64,000 nucleotides of DNA, taken from assembly GCA_024516035.1 (NCBI GenBank), contig CM044961.1, positions 8,852,380-8,916,379 on the forward strand, given 5' to 3'. Below, one piece after another: positions 1 to 10,975 of this stretch (its first letter is position 1; the number at the start of each line of letters is the position of its first letter). The DNA is from Bactericera cockerelli (taxonomy: Eukaryota; Arthropoda; Insecta; Hemiptera; Triozidae). The position numbers were made by a program, and so were the translations under genes. Under the pieces are notes generated by a model that was given only the letters and a program-made list of their open reading frames with translations, made no database searches and was not told where the DNA came from.

Positions 1-109
1 AAATGGACTCATCCAGTCTGAAAGAGAAGAAATAGATAGTTAGGACTTGATATTACAATAATAATAAATTATTTATACAACAGATGTAAGTAAAAATATA
101 GTCCTTATC

Positions 110-256
110 AGTAGAAGAAAGAGAGGAAGACCAAAGATGAGATGGAGAGACAAAGTTGAAGAAGACCTAAGAGAGAAAAACTGGAGAAAAGAGGACGCAC
201 TAAATAAAAAGATATGGAAGGAAAGGATTCATGGAAAAAATGCCGACCCCAAGTAG
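110..256 (+). pseudogene. C-terminal end of a non-LTR retrotransposon (LINE) protein
   Basis: Frame 110-256 reads SRRKRGRPKMRWRDKVEEDL, then about 28 more residues, and ends ADPK followed by TAG at 254-256. The GRPxxRWxDxVxxDL...ADPK pattern is the familiar carboxy-terminal tail of insect LINE endonuclease/reverse-transcriptase proteins, just after the RT domain. No RT catalytic core (YxDD) is present, so this is a 5'-truncated copy, as target-primed insertion normally leaves. It lies in abd-A intron 1. The family (Jockey, CR1 or RTE-like) cannot be decided from so short a piece. Confidence 0.72.
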
Positions 257-404
257 GTTTGGGAAAAGGCAAAGTGAAAGAATATCATTTGATCTGTACA
301 ACCAATATAAATTTCATGTAATAAACAACCTTACAAAACTTATTTAGAAGATGTAAATAAAACCTAGAAGAAAACGAAAGAGGAAGGAGATAAGTACGAT
401 CAGA

Positions 405-475
405 GCAATTGGTTGGGTGGAAAAGATTGCTATAGATTCATGGACCCCGGCCTTTAGTTGGATTATCAAACTAAT
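405..475 (+). repeat. LINE 3'-tail repeat, short copy
   Basis: The motif ggttgggtggaaaagattgc followed by ...ccggcctttagttgga matches, with changes, segments at 36205, 50898, 33960 and 53290. In the better copies this is a retrotransposon 3' untranslated tail ending in AATAAAG. This copy is short and diverged. Confidence 0.45.
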
Positions 476-664
476 AATTAGAACATGAATTTTTCTATCC
501 ATCTTTTTCTTAGTGTATTTGTTTGGGGTCAATTTTTTATGTACAATTGTACATAAATAACTGGTAAATAATTTAAAACTGGTAAATACTGGTACGAATA
601 TTTAACGAAATATACTAGTAAATAATTTAAAATATACCAATAATATTAAATAACTAGAACTGCA

Positions 665-835
665 ACAATAAGTTTAAGCTTAGTTATCATATTTGTGTTA
701 ATAATTTTTAGTGATATCACAACTACTCAAACTCGCTTTATTAAATCTACGCTGAAACTAAATTCGGGACTTGAACCACCGACCTCCAGGTTACAAGACC
801 GCCACCTTATCGATCAAGCTACTGAAATCGGTTAA
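665..835 (-). repeat. tRNA-derived SINE, family T2
   Basis: On the minus strand the head reads agtagcttgatcgataaggt, then an anticodon-arm-like segment, then a B box (ggttcaagtcccg type, 760-790). It is followed by the family body, whose end is tgtgatatcactaaaaatt...acacaaatatgat. Nearly the same unit recurs at 32605-32755, 57770-57915 and 61912-62900. It is a retroposon with an internal Pol III promoter, not a functional tRNA. Confidence 0.7.
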
Positions 836-1386
836 CAGCAACAATAGGAACAGACAAGAAAATGAAGAGAAAAAAACTCATAAAACATTTCAGAGCAAAA
901 AAGATCTGTCCATATAATAAATAGAATGGCAAAACAAGCAATGCCAGTCACAATCAATGTTATCAATGGAAGTATAAAACATGAAAAATTCATTAAAATA
1001 GCAACCAAGCTACAAACTGACTATACAATGATAGAGAGAATGAGAATCGATTTAATAAATGAAAATGTGGAACAAGCATTTGAGACATGCAATAAAAAAG
1101 AAATCGCAGGAAAAAGTATTTATAATATTATTCCCGTAGCTATAATATATATTTATTCGAATATTTATGCACGAAAATGTTGTCATCAAAATTTCTGCTG
1201 AAGAAGAAAATATAGAAAAATATAAATATATAACATACAGGGTCTCCTCATTGTTTGTCCCCAAAAAAAGGGTTGATGAAATTATAGTGTTTTGTCCATT
1301 TGTAAAACAAATTAACTGTTATGAAACTATGCGCACGACACACGTATAATATTGTATATTTACCCTGATAATGTATCGGTAACCTG

Positions 1387-1387
<1 letters not shown>
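836..1387. other. AT-rich intron, no recognisable feature
   Basis: This is abd-A intron 1. Frames at 926-1201 and on the opposite strand are short, compositionally random and have no recognisable domain. I see nothing to annotate. Confidence 0.5.

Positions 1388-1436
<49 letters not shown>
1388..1436. repeat. Long poly(A) tract
   Basis: An almost uninterrupted run of A, about 47 bases, directly before a T3 SINE head. It may be the A tail of an older insertion into which the SINE landed, or an expanded homopolymer. Its exact length is unreliable in most assemblies. Confidence 0.85.
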
Positions 1437-1439
<3 letters not shown>

Positions 1440-1620
1440 AGTGGTCAAGGTGTCGCGTTCTTGTAATCCAGAGGTCGTGGGTTCGAAATCGAAAACCCGC
1501 CAATACATGACAAGCTAAATTCCCATTTGGGATTTAAACATAATTGTAATAATACATCTTGGCGTTACTGCTAGAATAATGAGACTCATTTGACCTAATC
1601 GCTTTTAGATATTATTGCTA
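1437..1620 (+). repeat. tRNA-derived SINE, family T3
   Basis: A head-like segment (actcagtggtcaaggtgtcg, then taatccagaggtcgtgggttcgaa) carries recognisable A- and B-box positions. It is followed by the family body: acatgaca, cccatttgggattt, then cttggcgttactgctagaataatgag. Close relatives lie at 21795-22000, 50195-50365, 55120-55335 and 57572-57760. Confidence 0.75.
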
Positions 1621-2310
1621 GATTCATAGTATTTTTTTTCTCGTAATTTCTATTTAATGACTCTAATATATTTACATATTATAAAAACAACAGAACACGA
1701 AGAACATCTTACAAGTAAAAGATTTCTTACAGTTTTTCAGAGGTTGGGAGAGTTCCTCTAATACTCACAGCATATAATATATAGTATAATGGCGCTCGCT
1801 ATTTATCTCATACGATATACCTAGAAGTCACTACTCATTTTTCCTCACAAAATAATATGAGTGGACCTTGGACGATTTTTTTTCACCTTAAGAAATCATT
1901 AAAATTTATTCGTCACCCTAAACTTTCCCCTCCTGAACCAACATGCAGCAAAGACAACAAAGGTAAGACGCCATTCTCCCGGTTGAAATAGAGACAAGAC
2001 ACACATGTCTCTCAGTTGGAATAAAGACAAGACACACATGGAATAATGAGAGAATAAAAATAAACTTGATATTTAAATAAAACAAAATGCACGATAAAGA
2101 ATAATAAACTGTTTGCACAATGTTGCACGAATGCATTTGGAATTGCATTCCAAATGCATACATACATAAGAAAAATGGCAACATTTATCTTGTATAGATG
2201 GTATACGAGTAAAATCTATAGTATAATAATCATCGACCTTATACCTATACATACTCTGTAGGTTAAAAGTAGGTACATTGGTACATAATATCTACCTACA
2301 TACTATTATC
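1621..2310. other. AT-rich intron, no recognisable feature
   Basis: This is abd-A intron 1. A short direct repeat is present (gacaagacacacatg at about 1993 and 2027). Nothing else is recognisable and there is no convincing coding frame. Confidence 0.45.
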
Positions 2311-2313
2311 TAT

Positions 2314-2690
2314 ACTTATAAAAGAGAGTTTCACTCACTGACTGACTGACTCACTGATTCATCACTGTTTCTCCCGAATTGGTAAGTCCTAGGAAGCTGA
2401 AATTTGGTGGGTAGCTTTGTCTTTAGGTATAAAGAAAAAACACAGTCATATTTCGGAGCTGTGTTAATTCTTATTAAAATACTAGCTTAAACCCGACACT
2501 TTGTCGCTCTAAAAGTGTTGCCTTTCCATTTATTTTTTTATTTTTTGATCCTTTGTAAGTACACTCCTTCATACACAATTACACAAGAAAGGAAACTCTG
2601 GGCCAAATTTGGAGTCAATTAACTCAGCCGTTTCGAGGGTGCGTTGATTATGAATTAATTAAGTTTATATTATGTAATGGATAAATTACG
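2314..2690 (+). repeat. Interspersed repeat, RTE/Helitron-like type (unclassified)
   Basis: The start (tataaaagagagtttcactc, then repeated ctgactgactgactcac) and the text cccgaattggtaagtcctag followed by a tgaaatttggtgggtag motif are typical of a widespread insect repeat often found with RTE-type LINEs. Phrases of the same kind (tgaaattttacatataggt) occur at 38800 inside the hAT element. Superfamily assignment is a guess. Confidence 0.4.
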
Positions 2691-2734
2691 AGAGTACATA
2701 GGTTAAAAGTACCTGATGCCAAATATACTAAAAT

Positions 2735-2825
2735 CCGAATTTCTGAATCAAATTCCCGACGATATGGGACTTGAACCTTCAGTTTACAAGTCTGATGTTG
2801 CCTTATTAAATCGAGGTTCTTAGGG
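2735..2825 (-). repeat. Diverged T2 SINE head
   Basis: The text gggacttgaaccttcagtttacaagtctgatg, followed by a decayed A-box region, matches the reversed T2 head. The body is missing or unrecognisable. Confidence 0.5.
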
Positions 2826-2839
2826 CGGTTGATTGATGT

Positions 2840-3030
2840 AAGGGCCGAATTATGAAACGTGCTTAAATATCTCTTAACAGCTGTGATTAATGCGCTGTGA
2901 TTAATGCACTGTGATTGGTTGAAATTCCCACTTAAAGGCGTTTTAAGGACAAAACAGGATTGAATCCTCTCACAGACTAATATTTGAAGAGAAGCAGTCT
3001 AAACAATCATCTAAAATGATAGCGCCAAGT
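2840..3030. mobile_element. MITE with AGGGCGGAATTA-type ends, possibly partial
   Basis: The left end taagggccgaattatgaaac matches the ends of the MITEs at 16681-16832 and 23587-23702. A weak right end (ttccggcccgaa) lies near 3030. An internal direct repeat (ctgtgattaatgcgctgtgattaatg) lies near 2880-2915. Confidence 0.45.
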
Positions 3031-3040
3031 TCCGGCCCGA

Positions 3041-3115
3041 AATGATGTACGGTAATGCCTCATTGTGTAGAGTAGAGTTAGGAAAATTCAATATAGGGCC
3101 ATACCTCGGGTACAG
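3041..3115 (-). repeat. Dispersed repeat paired with 33282-33352 in inverse orientation
   Basis: The segment ggtaatgcctcattgtgtag...gggccatacctcggg is the reverse complement, with few changes, of 33282-33352. Both contain a CCTAACCCTA-like stretch and relate in wording to the 45-bp minisatellite at 62164. Likely fragments of the same foldback family. Confidence 0.5.
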
Positions 3116-3594
3116 CCGCATGCTAAAGATGATACCAAACTGGTATTTCCTGAATTTCCTCCTTTCTGTTCACGGTACTACCTATATACAAATATACATA
3201 TTCCTATGTACCTACTATATTCTTACGGAGAAGAAGGAACATTATCTGCATGTGTTTCCTTTGAGAAGTTGCTTATGTCATTAATGCAATACGCCAACAT
3301 CTTCATTAGATACAAGTACATAAGTACATTCTTTTGGAATTAGATAACTTCCAGCAGTTGAATCCGGCAACATCTTCATTAGATACATAAGTAGGTACAT
3401 AACTTCCAGGAGTTATCTACTAATGGTCACAAGGACAGAGCATGAAGAAAATCGTTTGAAAATGCTACACACGTTCTGATTTTCAGCAGCAAATTTTGTT
3501 TGTGGATTCAGCTCAGCTGTATAGTGCACAAGTAATGTAGAGTGAACTCAAACAGCTGTAAGTACTGCGACAGTGGTTTGATATTATTGTGTTC

Positions 3595-3860
3595 AACATT
3601 AGTGCTGGATAGCCAAAACTTCAAATCAGTGGATACGCCAAAACTAAAAATTAATGAATGCGCCAAATCTATACAAATCAGTGGATACGCCAAAACTACA
3701 CTTTAGTGGATGTGCCAAATCTATACAAATCAGTGGATACGCCAAAACTACAATTCAGTGGATGCCCAAAATCTATACAAATTAGTGGATACCCCAATAC
3801 TCCAAATTAGTGGATGTGCCAAATCTATACAAATTTGTGGATACGCTAGTTTTGGCGGCC
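3595..3860. repeat. Minisatellite with alternating about-25/52-bp unit
   Basis: Repeated phrases of the type 'aatcagtggatacgccaaaa' alternating with 'gtggatgtgccaaatctata' run for about five double units with drift between copies. A frame crosses it, but it is only the repeat read in phase. Confidence 0.8.
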
Positions 3861-3904
3861 AGTTTAGTGATGTAGGAGTCTCATGAATTTAAGGCACTTT
3901 TTCT

Positions 3905-4065
3905 TGAGCTTTACTTTACTTTCCGTGTCTTTGTCTTATGCCATGGCGGTGGAAGGATTAACATGGGTATAGAAACCCTTTGGACGTCCAGAACCAGTGT
4001 TTCGGGACTCCTCGCGAGTTCTTTCTGGTCTTGTTAAAACTGAGACCCAAAACCCCACCACTGAT
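3905..4065 (+). repeat. Dispersed repeat shared with 46435-46545
   Basis: Both places read tttactttccgtgtc, then ggtggaaggattaa, then tggacgtccagaa...tttctgg in the same order and orientation. The family is not recognised. Confidence 0.55.
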
Positions 4066-4143
4066 TTCCAACGCATGAGATGCAAGTCCCGACTGCACTT
4101 CTAATCTTGGAAGCCAATAAATTAGAATTAACCCATTAGTTTT

Positions 4144-4230
4144 AAGAAGAAGAAGAAGAGGAGGAGGAGGAGGACGGGGGAAGATGAACAGAGAAATATA
4201 GATAATGTTGAAGAATTGGAGAGAGAGAGA
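4144..4230. repeat. Purine-rich simple repeat (GAA/GGA, GA)
   Basis: A gaagaagaagaag run passes into gaggaggaggagg and then a short gagagaga run. Confidence 0.8.
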
Positions 4231-4815
4231 GAATGATGTGTCTAATATTTATGAAACCAATATGGCAGCCATAAATGGATTAGTTCCATGTGGAGGCACA
4301 CATGTGAGGATAAAATCTGATGCAGGATTTCAAGATGTCCTGAATTTTTAATAATAATTAAAATGAAGAAGAATATTATACAGGATAAAATAATTGGGAT
4401 TCATATAATGTAGGTTTTCAAAAGAATACATGGGTACAATATTGTCCTAAATCAATTAATTGACTGTTTGAAACCCTAAAGTGTGGGATACTTTCCTCAA
4501 AAATCTTAATGAATGTTAGTGTGAATACCTATCTACCTATTACGCGCTTTTTAATTCAAAAAGGTATTAGTTAAATATGTGCCTATTCGTATGTATATCC
4601 ACTCCTACTAAGGGCCGTTTTGACTTTTATGTCGTTGAAGAGATATTTTTCAATATTTAAAATAATAACTCTGGCGTGTAAGGGTCATACCCTTTACAAA
4701 CAGGATACATTGTGGATTCAAATGTCACAGTTTTTTATGTCTCCCTTCAACACCAAAGAGGATAGTGGCTAAGGGGATGTCTTAAACCCCACAAATGTGA
4801 CTTTTCCAAGTACTA

Positions 4816-4895
4816 ATGAAGCCATTTTGGTAGTTAATTACACTAATGAGACCATTTTGGTTAGTTTAATAGGTAATGAAGCCATTTTGGTAATA
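4816..4895. repeat. Three-copy tandem repeat, about 30 bp
   Basis: Three diverged copies of 'taatgaagccattttggtta'-type units lie in direct order in AT-rich intron. Confidence 0.7.
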
Positions 4896-6150
4896 AATAA
4901 TAGCTAAATATCCCATTTGCTTTTTATATATGAGTAGGAAGTCCTAATTGTCACACTAGCTGACCTTTAGCTTATACACTTATACAGCTGTTGATTATTG
5001 GCTTTTTCAGTTGATGATCTAGATGCACGTGTCATAGCCCAATATCCGATCTTTGTATTCAGTGTGCAGATATTTCTACTTCCATTAATGATTAGTGAAT
5101 TTGGAAGAAAAAAAAAAAAAAAAATCAGGTAAATAGATAATATACTCAATTAAAAAAATCGAAGGTATTTAGTTGCTCCTATTATAAGATGAGATTTTTA
5201 TGCCTATAAGGAAGGACTGTGAGATCAAACATCGTCAAATTGGTTTCAGCGTTCAACGTTGGTAATATTTGCACAGCATATTGCAATTTGCTCAGAGTCA
5301 TATATGTTTAGGAATATGATACTATTGTCTACAATTCTACATATACCAAACAATCATACATATATTGTCTACATATGTCATTGTCTACAAAGTCTACATA
5401 TATGATATCATTGTCTACAAATACAAGCACAATGAAGTGAATTAGGAAGGTAATACACAATATACACTCGGTCATGATACATGATGGGGTACGTGGGTAA
5501 TAACAATAGCTCAAAAAATTGCAAATTCGGTGGCCAACCGTTTGGTAGCAAAACAAGCAGTGCCAGCCAAACACATTTCCATCTAAATGCACTAATAACT
5601 CTTCACTCAACTGCGCCATTCATTACTTTGTTTTAGTGGAACGAAAATTAAATTTATTTTCATACATAATTTTTGGCCAGTAAAATCCATTTTTCAAACT
5701 ACACTATTTAGATGGAGGGAGGGGTCATGAGTTTTGAAAAATGAATTTGTTGTAATTTTGAGTTGTTGGCCAAGGAGCCCCCCCCCCTACCCCCCCATGA
5801 GTACAGAATAATCTGGACGTACATACAATACAAACAATGATGAATTCTTTCTTGAAGCACAATTCACACATTTCATAAGGTTTTTCAGATTCCAAATTGT
5901 GAAGAGCAATGTTAAATAATTTTCTACTATACATTGCAATGCCTAATATTTTAATATTGTAAAAATGAGAAAAGTGTATACTTGTCCGTATTTCTTCTCC
6001 GGATATGTTTTTGCAACAACTCAATGCACATTTTATCAACGCATTGTATAGATATTATGTTTAAAATAAAGTTTTTTTTTATCAATGAAAGATTCAATAC
6101 ATATTAGGAACCATAATAGTTATCACAATTTGTAATAATTTTCAAAGCTT
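4896..6150. other. AT-rich intron, no gene seen
   Basis: The stretch holds an A run near 5107-5124 and short local repeats of 'cattgtctacatat' at 5330-5420. A C-rich spot lies at 5780-5797. Frames here are shadows without domains. Confidence 0.45.
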
Positions 6151-6151
6151 T

Positions 6152-6216
6152 TGTGCCTCGAACCCGCTGACCTCCAGGTTATACTGTCTCAACTTACCAA
6201 TCTACCGAGATACCAG
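6152..6216 (-). repeat. T2 SINE head fragment
   Basis: The text cgaacccgctgacctccaggttata, followed by accaatctaccgagatacc, is the reversed T2 head, diverged and without its body. Confidence 0.5.
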
Positions 6217-6502
6217 GACAATACTATGTAGGATTTTAGGTACCTATACATAATGTAAAAACTGTTTAAAAACTGAGTTCAACTACACTAAATTACTCCA
6301 TCATACCTAATAAGAGTGTTTGGTAGGTATACCAAAATGATGTCTACAAGATACTTTGTATTCTAAACAATTTTTATGTGATGCAAAATTCATTATTTTA
6401 ATGGTATGTTAAAATTTTGAGAATTAAATTGCTTGAATTAATAATTCCCTATTATGTATTTCTAATTAATATTACAATAATCGCAGAGGTAATACTTAGG
6501 TA

Positions 6503-7402
6503 GGGTGGCGCATAAGTAATGACAACATTTGAAAATCCTATAACTTTTTTTCTAAATAATTTTTTCTTGTTATTTTTTCAGAATCTTAAAATAAACTATA
6601 TGCAAGGTCATTATGCAAAAGTACACAACCTTACAACGAACCAAAATTGTACAATTTTATTTTGAAAATGGACGTTCAATTACACAAACTGAGTTTAGCG
6701 TACAAGCGATATTTCAAAGTTCGAAAAGCCCCGATTTACAGAACAATTATGAAAATAATTGAACGTTTTCAAGAACAAGGTGCAGTCAGAGACATTCCGA
6801 GACCAGGAAGACAACGTTCAGTCGTCACTGAAGCAAATCGACAGCGTGTTTCTGACAATATTGAAAGCAGCCCAGTCACTTCAACACGACGGCGCTCAAC
6901 CCAATTGGGAATGTCCGCTATTTAAAATCACCCCCAGATATGGTTTCAGCAAGATGGAGCCACACCACACACAGCAGGCACAACAATGGCACTTCTACGG
7001 GAAATTTTTGAAAATCGCATAATCTCCCGAAATTTCGACTTCCCATGGCCCCCATGCTCACCTGAATTATCCACCCCAGACTTCTTCCTGTGGGCATATC
7101 TGAAGGAAAGGGTGTACGTGAACAAACCTCGGACCATTCAATAACTAAAGAACAACATTACACAAGAAATTCAAGCGTTAGGAGCAAACGTTCTCCGATC
7201 AGTAATGGAAAATGCCCTGGAAAGAGCCCGACTTTGCGAAGCTGGAAATGACCAATACTGATGTGACGTAATATTCCATGTGTAGTATGGAAAAAATTCG
7301 CCAAGCCTCTAGAATAGACCAATAAAACTTTCTTTTCGATAGAACAAATAATAAAAAAAATATCACAAAAAAACTTGTTGTCATTACTTATGCGCCACCC
7401 TG
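6503..7402 (+). mobile_element. Internally deleted mariner-like transposon (IS630-Tc1-mariner superfamily)
   Basis: The ends are inverted repeats: left gggtggcgcataagtaatga starting 6503, right gttgtcattacttatgcgcc...ccctg ending 7402. Both sit inside TA dinucleotides (6501-6502 and 7403-7404). The left end seems to lack the first CA of the CAGGGTGG terminus seen on the right. The element is about 900 bp, short of the 1.2-1.3 kb usual for an autonomous mariner. It lies in abd-A intron 1. Confidence 0.9.
6647..7260 (+). pseudogene. Mariner transposase remnant, catalytic centre partly deleted
   Basis: 6647-6925 encodes the N-terminal helix-turn-helix half; FEVRKAP-like text is seen as YFKVRKAP, then a linker with RPGRQRS and an RRRSTQLGMS segment. 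After a stop at 6923-6925 another frame, about 6937 onward, gives IWFQQDGATPHTA and SPELSTPDFFLWAYLKE, the second and third acidic catalytic regions of a D,D34D transposase. The first Asp region between them is missing, and a TAA at about 7141 interrupts the C-terminus. Non-functional. Confidence 0.85.
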
Positions 7403-7404
7403 TA

Positions 7405-9713
7405 TTAGTTAGTCCGGTTTACACAAATTTTGAATAATTACAATCCAAAGACTGAAGGAAAATTTAGTTCTTAAAGCACATGTTATTGTTTTATGTGTAC
7501 TTTTAGCATGTATGGTTAGGTAAGTTGGTACTTACCTATATGCCTACATGTAATTATATGTACATACATTACATTATCTATTTTCCTTAATCTAAATACC
7601 CATGCATATCTTCTACGAGGTAAGTACCTAAGTAATTGTTGTATTACACTGTTTTAATTACTATCATGTTTGTCTACATGAAAAATGTATTATTTTTTTT
7701 AGTACCCTTAAGTATTCATATAACTAATTTAGTATGTATACACTATACTACCTACTGGAATTACTAAGTAAAAAACAACTACTTCAAATGTGGAGTAGTT
7801 TTGGTTTTAGTGGTCAAGGTCCCTGATAATCCTTAAGGTCATTGAACTCTGGCAAAATGAATAGCTGTCTGAGGACTCCTAGGTTTAGGTAAGTCTATGA
7901 GTAAGTTATATAGGTATTACCCATATCTCGTGACAAAAAGTGAGTTTCCGCTTTTCTATGAGTATCAGCGATCAGTAGAAGAAATATGTGCAGTATGATT
8001 TAGTGATATAAAATGTAAAAGTAGCAAAAGATCTGAAAAAGTCTTTTGTATGTATGCTATCTACTAAAATAGTGATATTAGTGATATACGGAAGGACTGT
8101 AGATAATATTATAAATGGTTGAAATTAAATTTGATTTTCAACTCTCCCTTAATTTATTGACTTTTACTTTCAATGATACACACAGACAGGTAATGTTTAC
8201 TCAAATCTACCAATCTACTGCAGTAATCTCTTTCTTGGGTAATCAATACTAAGATATTGATAACGAACAATTTATGTATGTACATTGTACAAGTAACAAG
8301 ACGTATAAGGTCCTACAATCTACATTATTTCAAATGTAAAAGCTCACAAGATCTATTTAAACACCGTTATCTTCCTTACTGGTTAGTCACTGTCACCCAA
8401 CCCCATTGCAAACAATATCAAAGCTAGTATGGAAGAAAACAAAGTAGTTAAGTAGGCAATTAATAGTTCTAACTGGTTCAAGTTACTTTAATTAATTCAA
8501 AATTAAATCATAATTTTAATGACAACCATAAAAAGAGTGTAGATATCGTTAAAACTGAACGCATTATGCACTCCGAATGCAGCTACGTGATGTTGATATC
8601 AAAAAAATGAAAGTAGAGGTATGCATGATCAAATTGAACACAATGCCTTTTGTCTCCTGTGACACTATTACAAAATGCAACGTAAAATCAGTACAACGGA
8701 GCTGGATAAAAACTAACCCTTTCTGTAAAAAGAAAGCAAAGAGTTAAAGAAAAGATCGAGATCACAAAAAAACTAGAATGCAAGGAAAGAGTTAAAGGAT
8801 TGACAAAAATACGACTCATAAAACAAAGGGTTGAATAGGCTATAAAATGGTATTGTTATGATTCAGAATCCAAATGTCCTTGAGTTATGTGAGAAAAGAA
8901 AACAGTTCGGGTTGAAGAAAAGTTGTGAATCACTCAAAACATGGGAATATTAAGGAAATGGAAGGCTAACTTAAAAGTTTTAAAATATACATGCAGATCT
9001 AAAAGAAATGTAATTTTTGAAGACACCAAGCATTTATTGAGAACTTCTCACATTTCAGAAGAATAAACATGAGACACAAAAGTTACAAGCACAAGTCAGA
9101 TTGAAGGAAATATAGTCGATACCTCATAACATGGTAAACAAAAGCTGCACCTAACAAACAAAATGTTGATAATTAGCATACCTGCCGAAGTATGCAAAAA
9201 TTGGACTGACCAATAAAACCATCCTGGAAACCATAATTAACAGGCGGAAGTAATAGTTTTAATTTATGGCTCAGAATATTTAGAAGGATTCACGGATAAT
9301 CTTCATACAGTAGACGGACAGATTAATTATTAAAATGTGATGGGTGAATTCGATATAATGAGCAATGAAGATAGACGGCTAGCCAAGACTAATTCTGTGC
9401 ACCAGACTAATTCTATCCAAGTGACCTAACCTCTTGAACATAATGTTCTTCTGTCAAATATAAGTACATATTTCCACACTAATAAAATGTCCGACTTGTG
9501 ACTGCTGACTCTTAGTTGTAAGCAAGTAATCACCTTATGATAGTCTTGGATGTTCCTTTATTAACAAAGAATATCAACACTTAATAATGACACCAGTGCT
9601 GTATTGGATGGACATATTATAGATTTGCCTTTTACATGCTGACAGCATGAAGGTACATCATGACTATCATGAGTAAACTGTGAAAGGTATTATAATAGCC
9701 ATGTTTCTAAAGT
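7405..9713. other. Intron 1 of abd-A, AT-rich and without recognised elements
   Basis: About 2.3 kb with no coding frame, tandem array or mobile element that I can identify. It lies directly 3' of exon 1, a common place for Hox intronic enhancers, but I cannot demonstrate one. It is the longest element-poor stretch in the window. Confidence 0.45.
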
Positions 9714-9853
9714 TTATTCCTCCACTACATCTCCAAAGAAAAAAACGCTCAAAGCATGTCTCAACAACAAACAAACTACAATGAAAGCTGAAATAAATGA
9801 AAGCTGCGATGCAAAACTATGTTGTATATACAATATACATGAGAGTAGTTTAC

Positions 9854-10430
9854 CTGTGATGGACATCCAGGGATAGCGCGGGATATCCGGCATACTCTGC
9901 CCAGAGGAAGCAGACACTTGCGTGCCGCAGGTGTTAAGCGGATCCGAGGCGGACGCAACCGCAGCCGCATTGATTTGGTTGTGGTAGAAGTGTGCGGCGG
10001 CCGCCATGCTGGCTGATGCGGCCGACACAGAACTGGCTGCGGAGGCGGCCCCGTTCTGGTGGTGGTGGAGGGTGTAGTTCAGATCTGCGGAGGGGACATT
10101 GCTGGGGTAGCGGCAGCTCTTGTCTGCGGCTGTGTTGGCTGCGTCGACTACTGCGGCCAGGGCAGCTGAGGAGGGACTTGAGAAGCCCATCTGTCCGCTC
10201 AGCGCGGCGGCCGCGGCCTGATGGTGGCTCTGGTGGTTGATGTAGGGGTACATCCTGGCGGGGGAGACGAGAGGGGGGGAGGAAGAGGAGGAGGAGGAGT
10301 TGTTGTTGTTGGCGAGGGAGTAGTTGACCGCAGACGGGCTGTCGGAGGGGGAGGAGTGGCTGAAGAGGTTCTGCGAGTATTGCGAGTGGTACTTGGGCAG
10401 CATGCTATCGATGATGAATTTCGAGCTCAT
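9854..10430 (-). CDS. abd-A: abdominal-A, first coding exon (Hox transcription factor)
   Basis: Encodes residues 1-192 plus the first base of codon 193. The N-terminus MSSKFIIDSMLPKY is the conserved abd-A opening. Then follow a Ser tract (45-51), ARMYPYINH (58-66), DKSCRYP (103-109), Ala-rich stretches (72-103 and 128-160) with HFYH (147-150), and DIPRYPWMSITG (182-193). YPWM (186-189) is the hexapeptide by which Hox proteins contact Extradenticle/PBX. The frame breaks at a good donor, ...ATCACAG|GTAAAC, with GT at 9853-9852 (phase 1). In insect abd-A the homeodomain is encoded by a later exon, which is not in this window. The ATG at 10430-10428 is chosen because conservation starts there. 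The product is a nuclear DNA-binding protein specifying abdominal segments. Frames on the other strand are GC-rich shadows. Confidence 0.97.
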
Positions 10431-10975
10431 TGCTCAGCAGCATGGTAGGGAGACACTTTGAGCGAAACGTCGAACCGAAACTGAACAGAGTTTAAAACTG
10501 AAAAAAACGTTAAACCAAAACAGAGTCCAACAGAACCGGGAACACAGGGCGGCGCGATAATTACGGTACACTCGCCGTCTAATGGGACCACACGCGGAAA
10601 AGAAAAACAACCATCAAAATAATTTACACGAGATAAAATGACCCTTTTGTGAAAGAGAATAAAATTTTACCCTTCTCACACCCTGTGGAAATGCTCAGCT
10701 CGGACGCGCCTATTGTATCGCACTTGTTCGAGACGATTTTATGACTTTCGTGTATGAGTTTGTATTGCCACCATGTCGTTCTGTCCTAACCCTCGGAGTC
10801 CCTCTCTTCCTTCGCGTGACGAGCAACCAATGGGACGCGACCGGTATCCGCTCTCAGCCAATCAGAAGATAACTGAGGCGGGAAACCGATGCTCTGTCTC
10901 TCTTCTCAGGTTCTCGCTCTCTCTCTCTCTTCTTCGTCCACTTCTTGATCCTAATGCAAATAGAGAGGCGCCCTC
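10431..10975 (-). promoter_or_regulatory. abd-A: abd-A 5' untranslated region and probable promoter
   Basis: GC- and CpG-richer than the surroundings, continuing the composition of exon 1. Visible candidate sites: CCAAT at 10827-10831 and 10858-10862, an octamer ATGCAAAT at 10956-10963, a GAGA-factor-type run (CT)n at 10915-10934, and a TTTTATGAC caudal/Abd-B-like motif at 10737-10745. No clear TATA box is seen in the minus orientation. The transcription start cannot be fixed from sequence. Composition and position are observed; function is inferred. Confidence 0.55.

Larger units (their letters stand above)
1..9853 (-). other. abd-A: abd-A intron 1 (3' end beyond the window)
   Basis: It begins at the donor at 9853-9852 and runs to the left edge without any frame resembling the homeodomain (no RRRGRQTYTRF or KIWFQNRRM). 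The intron is therefore longer than 9.85 kb. It holds LINE, SINE, MITE and mariner remnants, mostly in its distal half, and is nearly element-free near the exon. Confidence 0.85.

Noticed and set aside
926..1349. Small overlapping frames in the distal intron
   Set aside because: Random amino-acid composition, no conserved motif, no splice or start support.
1..9853. Search for the abd-A homeobox exon
   Set aside because: No frame resembling the homeodomain on the minus strand; the exon must lie beyond the left edge.
9992..10448. Plus-strand GC-rich frames opposite abd-A exon 1
   Set aside because: Shadows of the real exon: Arg/Gly-rich, no recognised domain.
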